Source of the DNA: Rhodococcus coprophilus NBRC 100603
Lineage (GTDB): Bacteria; Actinomycetota; Actinomycetes; Mycobacteriales; Mycobacteriaceae
Assembly: GCF_001895045.1 (NCBI RefSeq)
Contig: NZ_BDAM01000011.1
Span: 62,001 to 126,000 of the forward strand
Direction of reading: 5' to 3'
DNA: 64,000 nucleotides
Below are positions 35,070-43,133 of this stretch, one piece after another. Each line of letters opens with the position of its first letter. Positions within the stretch are counted from its first letter, which is position 1. The notes beneath the pieces were generated by a model. That model had not been told where the DNA came from. It made no database searches and saw only the letters and a program-made list of their open reading frames with translations. The position numbers and the translations under genes were made by a program.

Positions 35070-37361
35070 ATGGCAACTCCTGCCGACGGATACGGGTCAA
35101 GCATCCTCGGGTATCCGCGTATCGGGCCCCGCCGTGAACTCAAGCGTGCTCTCGAGTCCTACTGGCACGGCACGAGCACGCGCGACGAACTCGTCGCCGT
35201 CGCTCGCGACCTGCAGGAAGACACCTGGCGCGAACTCGCGGCGACCGGTCTCACCCAGGTTCCCGGTAACACGTTCTCCTACTACGACCATGTGCTCGAC
35301 AACGCCCTGTTGTTCGGTGCGGTCCCCGAGCGGTTCCGTCCCCTGCTGGGCGAACTCGACCCGCTCGATTTCTACTTCACGCTCTGCCGCGGACGCGAGG
35401 ATTTCCCGCCTCTCGAACTCGTGCGCTGGTTCGGTAGCAACTACCACTACCGCCAGCCGGAACTCGACGAGAACACTGTCTTCGAACTGAACTCGGCGGC
35501 CGTGCTCGACGAGTTCGAGCGGGCGAAGGCCGAAGGGATCGAACTCCGGCCCGTCGTGCTCGGCCCGCTCTCGCTGCTGCTGCTGTCGAAGGTCGCGCCG
35601 ACCTCCGAGAAGGACGGTTTCCGGACCCTCGACCTTCTCGATTCGCTGCTGCCGCAGTACGAGAAGCTGTTCGATCAGCTTGCGCGCGCCGGCGCCACCT
35701 GCGTCCAGCTCGACGAGCCGTCGTTCACCGAGGATCGCAGCCAAGAGGAGCTGGAGGCGTTCCGCCGGGCGTACGACGTGCTCTCACACGCGCCGCTGCG
35801 TCCGCGCATCCTCGTCACCGGGCCGTACGGATCCTTCGGTGAGGCACTTCCGATCCTCGCGGCGTCGAAAGTCGAGGCGATCGGTCTCGATCTCGTCAAC
35901 GGCAGAATGAGCGCCGCCGAGTTCGCTGCCGTGCCCGGCCTCAAGCGCAAGCGGATCTACGCCGGTGTGGTCGACGGCCGCAACGTCTGGAAGTCGGATC
36001 GGCGTCGCACCCTCGAATACATCCAGTCGATCGCGGCGGTCGCCCCGGACCTGGTCGTCTCGACGTCCTGCTCGTTGCTGCACGTGCCGTACGACGTGCT
36101 CGTCGAGTACGACATTCCCGGCGACGTCGCCGACCGTCTCGCGTTCGCGAAGCAGAAGGTCGGTGAGGTGGTCTCGCTCGCGAAGGCGCTGACCACCGGC
36201 GCGGAGGAGCGTTGGCGGAAGCCGCCGGTGTCGGTGCATTTCAAGCAGAAGCACACAATCCGGGCGCGGATGAACGCACTGACGCCCGAGCATCGTCGGC
36301 GCGCACCGTACGAGGAGCGGCGTGCGGTGCAGCAGGCACGCCTGAACCTTCCGCCCGTCACCACCACGACCCTGGGGTCCTTTCCTCAGACCGACGAGAT
36401 CCGCAAGGCTCGTTACGATCTGGGGCAGGGACGTCTGTCCTGGGACGAGTACGTCAAGCGCATCCAGGAGACGATCGAGTCCACTATCCGTCTGCAGGAG
36501 GACATCGGACTCGACGTTCTCGTGCACGGTGAGCACGAGCGCAACGACATGGTGCAGTACTTCGCCGAACTGCTGGAAGGGTTCGCGACGACGCACTACG
36601 GGTGGGTGCAGGCGTACGGTTCGCGGTGCACGCGTCCGCCGATTCTGTACGGCGACATCGTCCGCCCGAAACCCATGACGGTGGAGTGGATTTCGTTCGC
36701 GCAGTCGTTGACCGACAAGCCGGTCAAGGGCATGCTCACCGGTCCGGTGACCATGCTGGCCCGTTCGTACATGCGGCAGGATCAGCCGTTGCACGAGACG
36801 GCCGATCAGCTGGCTCTCGCGATCCGCGACGAGATCAGCGATCTCGAGCGTGCGGGTATCGCGATCATCCAGGTCGACGAGCCGGCCATCCGCGAGTTGC
36901 TTCCGCTGCGCCAGGACGGCCGGGCCGAATACCTGGACTGGGCGGTCGATGCGTTCCGTCTCGCAACCGGCGGGGCCAAGCCTGAAACGCAGATCCACAC
37001 CCACCTGACCTATTCGGGTCAGGAGTCGGTGGTCGATGCGATCGAGCGACTCGACGCGGACGTCACGGCCATCGTGGCGACGCGATCGATCGGCTGGGTT
37101 CTCGAAGCCATCAAGGACCGGCCGCTGTCCCACGGTGTCGGACCGGGTGTGTACGAATCCCGATCCGCGCGTATTCCGGATATCGACGAACTCGACGAAC
37201 TACTGTCCGAGGCAGCAGAATCCGTGGAGCTCGACCGCTTGTGGGCGAATCCGGACGGTGGGCTCAAGACACGCCATTACTGGCAGCTCGAGCCTTCGCT
37301 CCGCAACCTGGTGGCTGCGGCCCGGCGACTCCGCCGGCGAGCAGCGGCGGACGACGCGTAA
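35070..37361 (+). CDS. MetE homologue lacking the catalytic zinc site
   Basis: This 763-residue protein is full-length and colinear with cobalamin-independent methionine synthase. The N-terminal folate domain (LGYPRIGPRRELKRALESYW) and the C-terminal barrel (LGSFPQTDEIR, HGEHERNDMVQYF, IQVDEPAIRE) are present. The zinc site is not. Of E. coli His641, Cys643, Glu665 and Cys726, only the His remains (His645); the others are Thr647, Val669 and Gly730, aligned without gaps. The His of the usual GVYDIHSP motif is Arg698. Methionine synthesis by the known mechanism looks impossible, so it may have another function. The ATG at 35070 gives the family length; an upstream in-frame start at 35028 lies inside the hairpin. 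Confidence 0.85.
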   Translation: MATPADGYGSSILGYPRIGPRRELKRALESYWHGTSTRDELVAVARDLQEDTWRELAATGLTQVPGNTFSYYDHVLDNALLFGAVPERFRPLLGELDPLDFYFTLCRGREDFPPLELVRWFGSNYHYRQPELDENTVFELNSAAVLDEFERAKAEGIELRPVVLGPLSLLLLSKVAPTSEKDGFRTLDLLDSLLPQYEKLFDQLARAGATCVQLDEPSFTEDRSQEELEAFRRAYDVLSHAPLRPRILVTGPYGSFGEALPILAASKVEAIGLDLVNGRMSAAEFAAVPGLKRKRIYAGVVDGRNVWKSDRRRTLEYIQSIAAVAPDLVVSTSCSLLHVPYDVLVEYDIPGDVADRLAFAKQKVGEVVSLAKALTTGAEERWRKPPVSVHFKQKHTIRARMNALTPEHRRRAPYEERRAVQQARLNLPPVTTTTLGSFPQTDEIRKARYDLGQGRLSWDEYVKRIQETIESTIRLQEDIGLDVLVHGEHERNDMVQYFAELLEGFATTHYGWVQAYGSRCTRPPILYGDIVRPKPMTVEWISFAQSLTDKPVKGMLTGPVTMLARSYMRQDQPLHETADQLALAIRDEISDLERAGIAIIQVDEPAIRELLPLRQDGRAEYLDWAVDAFRLATGGAKPETQIHTHLTYSGQESVVDAIERLDADVTAIVATRSIGWVLEAIKDRPLSHGVGPGVYESRSARIPDIDELDELLSEAAESVELDRLWANPDGGLKTRHYWQLEPSLRNLVAAARRLRRRAAADDA

Positions 37362-37380
37362 CCGTCACCACTGCCGAAAC

Positions 37381-37417
37381 GTCACCGCCCCGACCGGAAT
37401 CCGGTCGGGGCGGTGAC
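37381..37417. terminator. Bidirectional terminator between the metE-like gene and sigF
   Basis: A perfect 17-bp stem (37381-37397 with 37401-37417) encloses a 3-base AAT loop. The core is CGCCCCGACCGG. It sits between two convergent genes and would stop both. Confidence 0.85.
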
Positions 37418-37434
37418 ATGTTCGGTGCCAGCGG

Positions 37435-38217
37435 TCAGAAGTTCTCGCCGAGTTGTTCGCGCAGTTGCGCGAGGGTCTTCGTGAGCAGGCGGGAGACGTG
37501 CATCTGCGACACCCCGACCCGCTCTGCGATCTGGGTCTGCGTCATGTTCCCGAAGAACCGGAGCAGCACCACTGTGCGCTCGCGCGCGGGGAGTGCCTCG
37601 AGAAGGGGACGCAGCGCCTCGTGGTTCTCGACCTCGTCGAGAGCTGCGTCGTAGTCACCGAGCGTGTCCGCGAGGGTCAGGCCGTCGTCCCCCGACGGCG
37701 ACGAACGGTCCACGGACACGGTCTGGTACGCGTTACCGGCGACCAGACCCTGCATGACCTCTTCCTGATCGATGCCCAGTTCCTCCGCGAGTTCCGCTGC
37801 GGTGGGAGCCCGGCCCAGGTGCTGGGAGAGTTCGGAAGTGGCCTTGCTCAAGGACAGGTGAAGCTCTTTCATGCGCCGCGGTACGCGCACTGCCCATCCG
37901 GTGTCGCGGAAGTGGCGGCGCACCTCGCCCATGATGGTGGGCACAGCGAACGAGACGAAGTCCGATCCTCGTTCGGTGTCGAACCGGTCGACGGCATTGA
38001 CGAGGCCGAGGCGGGCGACCTGAAGAAGATCCTCGAATGCCTCGCCGCGGCCGTCGAACCGCCGCGCGATGTGCTCGGCGAGGGGCAGGCACCGTTCGAC
38101 GACGGCATCGCGGATCGCCGAACGCTCGGGATCGTCCGGGCCGAGGGTGAGCAGCTTGCTCAGGGTTTCGGTGACGTCGGCGTATTCGTCGCTCGATCTT
38201 GCTGGATTTCGGCTCAC
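37435..38217 (-). CDS. sigF: Stress sigma factor SigF
   Basis: This is a 260-residue group 3 sigma factor. Region 2 includes LPLAEHIARRFDGRGEAFEDLLQVARLGLVNAVDRFD and SFAVPTIMGEVRRHFRD. Region 3 covers the AELAEELGIDQEEV part. Region 4 is LPARERTVVLLRFFGNMTQTQIAERVGVSQMHVSRLL. It directs RNA polymerase to GTTT-N15-17-GGGTA promoters, and many such sites lie in the next 17 kb. It overlaps the anti-sigma gene by four bases (ATGA), so the pair is made together. A SigF-type promoter precedes the operon, which points to autoregulation. Confidence 0.94.
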   Translation of the reverse strand: MSRNPARSSDEYADVTETLSKLLTLGPDDPERSAIRDAVVERCLPLAEHIARRFDGRGEAFEDLLQVARLGLVNAVDRFDTERGSDFVSFAVPTIMGEVRRHFRDTGWAVRVPRRMKELHLSLSKATSELSQHLGRAPTAAELAEELGIDQEEVMQGLVAGNAYQTVSVDRSSPSGDDGLTLADTLGDYDAALDEVENHEALRPLLEALPARERTVVLLRFFGNMTQTQIAERVGVSQMHVSRLLTKTLAQLREQLGENF

Positions 38218-38645
38218 CGAGCGGCACTACCTTCCACGATCGACATGTCGATAGTGGAAACGGTGCCACCTTCCCGCTCTTCCGACGACACCGAGATCGA
38301 GTCCGTCAGGGAGTTGAGTACGTGCCAGCCGAACGAGCGGGGCTGCCCGATCGCGGCGGCATTCTCGGTGGGAGCGGCCAGGGCGACGCGGAGTCGCCCG
38401 GGCACCAGCTGGAAGCTGCACGACAAGGTGGCGTCGTCGGGCGCGCCCATGATCAGGCGGGTCGCAGCCTCGTCCACGGCGAGTTTCACATCGGCCACCG
38501 TATCGAGATCGAAGTCGTGCTGTAGGGCGATCGCCGCAGCAACCGCACGTAGTACGGAGAGCTGGGCGGGGTCGGCCTGGACTCGCAGTTCTACTACCGG
38601 GGTTGTGTGGTCGCGTGCCGATTCGATCGACGCGGAATTGGCCAT
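38214..38645 (-). CDS. rsbW: RsbW/UsfX-like anti-sigma factor of SigF
   Basis: This is a 143-residue protein with a GHKL-like fold. Residues 30-65 (VLRAVAAAIALQHDFDLDTVADVKLAVDEAATRLI) match the RsbW start. The N-box Asn of kinases is replaced (DEAATRL), and the G1 box DxGxG is not recognisable. It therefore probably binds and blocks SigF without phosphorylating an antagonist, as proposed for mycobacterial UsfX. It is co-translated with sigF. The start is the ATG at 38645. Confidence 0.85.
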   Translation of the reverse strand: MANSASIESARDHTTPVVELRVQADPAQLSVLRAVAAAIALQHDFDLDTVADVKLAVDEAATRLIMGAPDDATLSCSFQLVPGRLRVALAAPTENAAAIGQPRSFGWHVLNSLTDSISVSSEEREGGTVSTIDMSIVEGSAAR

Positions 38646-38716
38646 GAGGTTCTGATCTCCATGCAGGGGGGAAGAAGCAGGTCAAGGGGGTCGTTTCTTC
38701 GGTGTCCAGGGCAAGG

Positions 38717-38742
38717 CTACCCACACTGTCAGGAATTCAACC
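38717..38742 (-). promoter_or_regulatory. SigF-type promoter of rsbW-sigF
   Basis: On the minus strand GGTTG-N15-GGGTAG lies about 70 bases upstream of the rsbW start. This is close to the SigF consensus GGTTT-N15-17-GGGTAT and implies that SigF drives its own operon. Confidence 0.7.
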
Positions 38743-38939
38743 GCCCGCATCCCTACATCGGGGGTGGCACATATGTCCGTTACGGTTGAGACCTGCCGCC
38801 CGGTGCACTACTGTTGGGCGAAGGTTGAGCACACAGCCGGGAACTCGAAAGCGCCACGCGGCCGCGAGGTTTTTCGGCACGTAGCCGGAGTGCCACCGTT
38901 GTCGTCGCGCTTACAACATCGTCTGTGTTGGGAAGTGTC

Positions 38940-39383
38940 ATGACAGTTTCTCAGCGAAGCGCATCGCCTCATCTCAGGTCTACGACCTGGCCCGTTCACC
39001 CGGCGCCCTCGGACGCTTCGGACGAACAGTCGTTCGGAGCAGAATTCAGAGCACGAGCGATCGGATCCGACGTGATCCAGATCTCCGTCGTCGGAGATGT
39101 CGATATTCGCAACGCCCTCGCATTACGCGACTTCACCTGCCGTTACCTCGAATCGTCACGGCTCGTCCTGGACCTCTCGGAGGTCGATTTCTTCGGCGCC
39201 GCAGGCCTCAGAGTGGTCGAAGACCTGGAGGTGTGCAGCGCCCGTAGCGGATATCGCTGGGCGCTGGTCGGAGGCAGGCCCGTACAGCGGTTGTTCCGCG
39301 TGCTCGGGCCGACGCTCCCGATCGCCGCGCATAGCTCGCTCGACGGCGCTCTCGTCGCACTCGCTCTCGGCCACGCGTCCTGA
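38940..39383 (+). CDS. STAS-domain anti-anti-sigma factor with altered phosphosite
   Basis: This 147-residue protein has a disordered N-terminus of about 35 residues, then one STAS domain (VIQISVVGDVDIRNALALRDF, LVLDLSEVDFFGAAGLRVV). The Ser/Thr normally phosphorylated after the DxS loop (DSSG in SpoIIAA/RsbV) reads GAAG at 86-89. It also has Cys67 and Cys99, placed much as the two redox cysteines of mycobacterial RsfA. It is divergent from rsbW-sigF and is the best candidate antagonist of that anti-sigma factor, perhaps switched by redox. The ATG at 38940 is preferred over upstream TTG codons. Confidence 0.82.
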   Translation: MTVSQRSASPHLRSTTWPVHPAPSDASDEQSFGAEFRARAIGSDVIQISVVGDVDIRNALALRDFTCRYLESSRLVLDLSEVDFFGAAGLRVVEDLEVCSARSGYRWALVGGRPVQRLFRVLGPTLPIAAHSSLDGALVALALGHAS

Positions 39384-39417
39384 CTGAGGCTCCGCGCGCC
39401 GAACTCAGGCTCGGGCA

Positions 39418-39777
39418 TCAGGTCGCGATCCCCACGGCGAAGCTTCCGTAGACGATCATCAGCACGAGGAGCGCCCATCCGGCGCCCTGCCAAATCTGCC
39501 ATCTGCCGGCAGACTGCCAAACCCGGTAGGTCTGCACGAACGCTCCCAGTCCGCCGAGGAGCAGGACGAGCGTCGGTCCGAATGCCAGGATCGCGCGAGC
39601 GGGATCTGTGCAGACCGCAAAATCCGCGTCGGCGCACGCATCGCCGGTGCTGAGTGCCGACCACACGATCACACCGGCTGCGATCGTTGCGGCGAGCACG
39701 ATCACTCCCGCGGCGTACCACACGGCACGGCGTGCGACCTGGGACTCCTGTCGAAGGCTCTTCACTTCAGGTGTCAT
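39418..39777 (-). CDS. Hypothetical membrane protein with three helices
   Basis: This 119-residue protein has a basic N-terminus (KSLRQESQVARRAVWY), then helices at about 20-41, 62-81 and 97-117. The loop between the first two carries Cys residues (DACADADFAVC) that could form a disulfide outside the membrane. Homologues are common in Corynebacteriales, but I know no function. Its upstream region contains an 18-bp tandem duplication. No SigF promoter was found for it. Confidence 0.72.
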   Translation of the reverse strand: MTPEVKSLRQESQVARRAVWYAAGVIVLAATIAAGVIVWSALSTGDACADADFAVCTDPARAILAFGPTLVLLLGGLGAFVQTYRVWQSAGRWQIWQGAGWALLVLMIVYGSFAVGIAT

Positions 39778-39787
39778 GGAATATCCT

Positions 39788-39823
39788 GTGCTGAAAGTGT
39801 TTTCGGTGCTGAAAGTGTTTTCG
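39788..39823. repeat. Perfect 18-bp tandem duplication in the leader of a membrane protein gene
   Basis: The unit GTGCTGAAAGTGTTTTCG occurs twice in a row (39788-39805 and 39806-39823). It lies 10 bases upstream of the ATG at 39777 on the minus strand, where it should fall in the promoter or 5' leader. Copy number could alter expression. Confidence 0.85.
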
Positions 39824-39993
39824 GTCGGGATCCTTCCGACGAATTCTCCGGCCCGCTCGGGGATCGGGCCATCCGTACAAAAGGGTTGTAGTGGGGGACT
39901 ACCCGGTGGGCAGCGACTTAATCACGCGGCGCCCGACCGACGCGCGTGGCGGTCATCGTCGCGGTACTCCTCTGACGGACGCAGCCGATCCGC

Positions 39994-40671
39994 TCAGTCG
40001 CCGACGACTCGTTCGTGGAGTGTCATGAGCAGGTGGTCGAACGCTGCCCGGCTCATCGCTTCGGTGCCCGGGCCGGAGGTGATGTCGGCAACGAGTTGCT
40101 CGGCGAGCGTGCGGAGTTTGACGTTGGTTTCCTGGGATCGCCAGGCAAGAACTTCGAAGGCGTGCTGAGCCGAGATGCAGTACACCAGCATGAGTGCGCC
40201 CTTGGCCTGTTCGATCACGGCGCGGGACTCTGCGAGGGCGTTGACCGCCAGGTCGACGCCCTCGCGGACTTCCTCTTCGAAGGCGTCCGACAGATCCAGA
40301 TAGAACCCTGACGTTCCGAGCAGCGTGCCGTCCTCGTCGAGCAGCCGATCTCCGATCACGGCGACATGTTTCACCTGTCCGGCTGTGTCGATGATGCGAT
40401 GCCGGCTACTGAACGGCTTGCCCACCGAACGCACAGCTTCCAGAACGACCGCGATGTGCTCTTTGTCGTCCGGATGCTTGTGCTGCAGCAGCAATTCGGT
40501 GGTGGGGGAGACGGTGCCGGGTTCGTAGCCGTGCATCCGGGCGACGGCATCCGACCACTCCCAGGTGTCGTCCGCGAGCAGGTACCTGAAGCTCCCGACG
40601 TGCTGGGTGGCGCCGTCCCCGATAGTGCCGTCCGCCGGAGACGGGTCATTGGTGCTGCTGCGGTCCGCCAT
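39994..40671 (-). CDS. PAS-ANTAR RNA-binding regulator
   Basis: This is a 225-residue protein. A PAS_3-like domain (about 25-115) includes WEWSDAVARMHGYEPGTVSPTTELLLQHKHPDD. A short coiled linker follows, then a C-terminal ANTAR domain (ALAESRAVIEQAKGALMLVYCISAQHAFEVLAWRSQETNVKLR). ANTAR proteins bind paired hexaloops in mRNA leaders and prevent termination. The PAS domain probably sets activity. Its target hairpins were not identified. The ATG at 40671 is preferred; a GTG at 40710 in the same frame is possible, and neither has a strong ribosome-binding site. Confidence 0.88.
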   Translation of the reverse strand: MADRSSTNDPSPADGTIGDGATQHVGSFRYLLADDTWEWSDAVARMHGYEPGTVSPTTELLLQHKHPDDKEHIAVVLEAVRSVGKPFSSRHRIIDTAGQVKHVAVIGDRLLDEDGTLLGTSGFYLDLSDAFEEEVREGVDLAVNALAESRAVIEQAKGALMLVYCISAQHAFEVLAWRSQETNVKLRTLAEQLVADITSGPGTEAMSRAAFDHLLMTLHERVVGD

Positions 40672-40804
40672 GGGCTCGATTATGCGATATACGCCGTGGT
40701 CCGACGCCACCGCCTCGAGCAGAGCGGTGACGCCGGAGCACGGCGATTGTGAGGCGGGATGCCGAATACAAAGTTTGTGACGGGCGTCCCGGGTGGGCGG
40801 TCGG

Positions 40805-42223
40805 TCAGCGGTCCTCGGTGAGCTGAGCGAGGAACGAGTTCGCCCAGCGATCCACGTCGTGCGTCATCACGTGTCTGTGCATGGACCGCATCCGCCGGGC
40901 GGCGCTCGCGCGCTCTTCCCCGACGGCACTGACCACGGCGCGTTTGACGTCCTCGAGATCGTGCGGGTTCACGACGTGTGCACGTCGCAGCTCGGCAGCG
41001 GCGCCCGCGAATTCGCTGAGGACGAGTGCTCCGCTCCCGTCGCCGTGACAGGCCACGTACTCCTTGGCGACCAGATTCATGCCGTCCCGGAAGGGGGTGA
41101 CGACCATGACATCCGCTCCGGTGTACATCGCCACCAGCTCTTCGCGGTCGACTGGGCGGTGCAGATAGTGCACTACCGGCCGGCCGAGTTGCCCGAATTC
41201 TCCGTTGATGTTGCCGACCTGGCGTTCGATGTCGTCTCGCAAAGTGGCATAGGCCGAAAGCCGCTCGCGGCTGGGGGTCGCGAGCTGGACCATGACGACC
41301 TTCTCTGGGTCGAGTGTGCCCTCCACGAGCAGTTCGCGCAGTGCCTCGAGACGGACGCTGATTCCCTTGGTGTAATCGAGCCGGTCGACACCGAGCAGAA
41401 TCGTCTCCGGATCGCCCAACTCGGCGCGTATCTCCTTCGCGCGCAGCTTTGTGGCTGCGGCAACCGATTGATCGCGCAGTTGGGTGGAGTCGATGGAGAT
41501 CGGGTAGGCGCCGACACGTACCCGGCGATCGCCGAGATCGATGGTGCCGCCCCCGGTCGTTCCGCGAGGTGAACTCGGCAGGTCGAGGAGACGGCGGGCG
41601 AGGTACAAGAAGTTCTCCGCACCACCGGGGAGATGGAAGCCGACGAGGTCTGCCCCCATGAGGCCTTCGAGGATCTCCTTACGCCACGGCAGCTGGAGGA
41701 ACAGTTCGGTAGGGGGAAACGGGATGTGCAGGAAGTACCCGATCCGCAGGTCGGGCCGCAGGTCGCGCAGCATGCGGGGGACAAGTTGCAGCTGATAGTC
41801 GTGCACCCACACCGTCGCCCCCGGCGCCGCGGCGCGCGCCGCCGCTTCGGCGAATCGGCGGTTGACCTTCTCGTAGGTGCGCCACCAGTCGCGGTCGAAC
41901 GTCGGCGCGATCACCGCGTCGTGGTAGAGCGGCCACAAGGTCGCGTTGGAAAATCCTTCGTAGTACTCCGTGACCTCCGCTTCGCTCAGCTGCACGGGAT
42001 GAAGAGTCAGACCCTCTTCGACGAAGGGCTCGAGGTCGACGTCGGGAGTACCCGGCCAGCCGACCCAGGCTCCGGCGACGGACCGGAGTACCGGCTCGAG
42101 GGCGGTCACCAGGCCGCCCGGGCTACGGCGCCACACTCCGGGCCCGCCGTCCGGCGAAGCCTCCAGATCCACCGGCAGCCGATTGGCCACCACCACGAAC
42201 TCGTTCGACGACGTCTCACTCAT
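40805..42223 (-). CDS. otsA: Trehalose-6-phosphate synthase
   Basis: This 472-residue GT20 glycosyltransferase joins UDP- or ADP-glucose to glucose-6-phosphate. [38 protein letters not shown], the acceptor-site [15 protein letters not shown] and the donor-site [26 protein letters not shown] are all intact. The length is normal. Trehalose is both a stress solute and the precursor of the mycolate carrier lipids in this order. The otsB phosphatase gene is not in the window. It may be co-transcribed with the small gene and pfpI upstream. Confidence 0.96.
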   Translation of the reverse strand: MSETSSNEFVVVANRLPVDLEASPDGGPGVWRRSPGGLVTALEPVLRSVAGAWVGWPGTPDVDLEPFVEEGLTLHPVQLSEAEVTEYYEGFSNATLWPLYHDAVIAPTFDRDWWRTYEKVNRRFAEAAARAAAPGATVWVHDYQLQLVPRMLRDLRPDLRIGYFLHIPFPPTELFLQLPWRKEILEGLMGADLVGFHLPGGAENFLYLARRLLDLPSSPRGTTGGGTIDLGDRRVRVGAYPISIDSTQLRDQSVAAATKLRAKEIRAELGDPETILLGVDRLDYTKGISVRLEALRELLVEGTLDPEKVVMVQLATPSRERLSAYATLRDDIERQVGNINGEFGQLGRPVVHYLHRPVDREELVAMYTGADVMVVTPFRDGMNLVAKEYVACHGDGSGALVLSEFAGAAAELRRAHVVNPHDLEDVKRAVVSAVGEERASAARRMRSMHRHVMTHDVDRWANSFLAQLTEDR

Positions 42224-42272
42224 CGTGTTCCACTTTCGGGGTAATACAGGCAGGTGGGGTGCACTTCGGGCG

Positions 42273-42425
42273 TCACGCCTCCAGCCGCTTCACTTCGACG
42301 GCCTGCACCTCGTCGAACATGGCGTCTATCCGGCGCTTGATCTCGGCGGTGCTGAAACGTACGCCAAGCGCCCCGGGCGAGGGCGTTCCTGCTTGGTGGC
42401 CTGGGAGGGCATCGACCTCAACCAT
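42273..42425 (-). CDS. Small hypothetical protein upstream of otsA
   Basis: This is a 50-residue acidic protein with a Pro/Gly N-terminus. The C-terminal helix [28 protein letters not shown] looks amphipathic. The ATG at 42425 follows AAAGGAAT at a reasonable distance; a longer in-frame start at 42467 is less supported. It lies between pfpI and otsA on the same strand with gaps of 68 and 49 bases. No family is recognised. It could assist OtsA or act alone. Confidence 0.5.
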   Translation of the reverse strand: MVEVDALPGHQAGTPSPGALGVRFSTAEIKRRIDAMFDEVQAVEVKRLEA

Positions 42426-42493
42426 CGTCGAGGATTCCTTTCTGTCACAACACGGAGGAGCAGACATCGGGCGTGTGGTCAGTCTTACGCCGG

Positions 42494-43066
42494 TCAGGCC
42501 CGGCTCGGCCCTGCTTCGGCGATCACGTCGACGACGGCCGCGCAGAATGCGGGCAGATCGTCGGGATTACGGCTCGATACGAGGTTGCGGTCGATCACCA
42601 CTTCTTTGTCCACCACGGTTCCACCCGCGTTGCGAATGTCGGTGCGCACACTCGGGTAGGAGGTCAACGTGCGGCCGTTCACCACTCCGGCCTCCACCAG
42701 AGTCCACGGGCCGTGACAGATGACGCCCACCGGCTTGTCCGCCTCGACGAATTCCCGCACGAATGCCACCGCGTCGGGGTCCTGCCGGAGCTGATCCGGG
42801 TTCGTCGTACCGCCGGGCAGCAACAACCCGTCGAAATCCGAGACCGCCGCGTCGGCGACCGTCCGGTCCACGGCATACCTGTCCGCGTTGTTCACGTCCT
42901 GCTTCATCGCCTGGATCTCACCGTTCTTCAGCGACAGCAGTTCGACGGTGGCACCTTCGTGCTCGACTGCTTTCCTGGGCTCGACGAGCTCTACCTCTTC
43001 GACTCCGTCGGTGGCGAGAATCGCAATCCTGCGTCCTGCGAGACGGCCTTGTTGCGCTGTGGTCAT
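42494..43066 (-). CDS. DJ-1/PfpI-family protein
   Basis: This is a 190-residue protein. GRRIAILATDGVEEVELVEPRKAVEHEGATVELLS is the PfpI start. The nucleophile is Cys117 in GVICHGPW, with the conserved Glu in the first motif (DGVEEVE). The family includes deglycases and chaperones of damaged proteins, common in general stress regulons. A good SigF-type promoter lies 35-60 bases upstream. The start is the ATG at 43066. Confidence 0.92.
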   Translation of the reverse strand: MTTAQQGRLAGRRIAILATDGVEEVELVEPRKAVEHEGATVELLSLKNGEIQAMKQDVNNADRYAVDRTVADAAVSDFDGLLLPGGTTNPDQLRQDPDAVAFVREFVEADKPVGVICHGPWTLVEAGVVNGRTLTSYPSVRTDIRNAGGTVVDKEVVIDRNLVSSRNPDDLPAFCAAVVDVIAEAGPSRA

Positions 43067-43100
43067 GTATTCATCCGGCCTTTCTTCGATCAGATCCCGT

Positions 43101-43125
43101 TTACCCCGGATGCGTGCCCGGAAAC
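43101..43125 (-). promoter_or_regulatory. SigF-type promoter of pfpI
   Basis: The minus-strand sequence is GTTT-N15-GGGTAA. The -35 is at 43122-43125 and the -10 at 43101-43106, giving a leader of about 30 bases. Confidence 0.7.
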
Positions 43126-43133
43126 GTCGCCGA

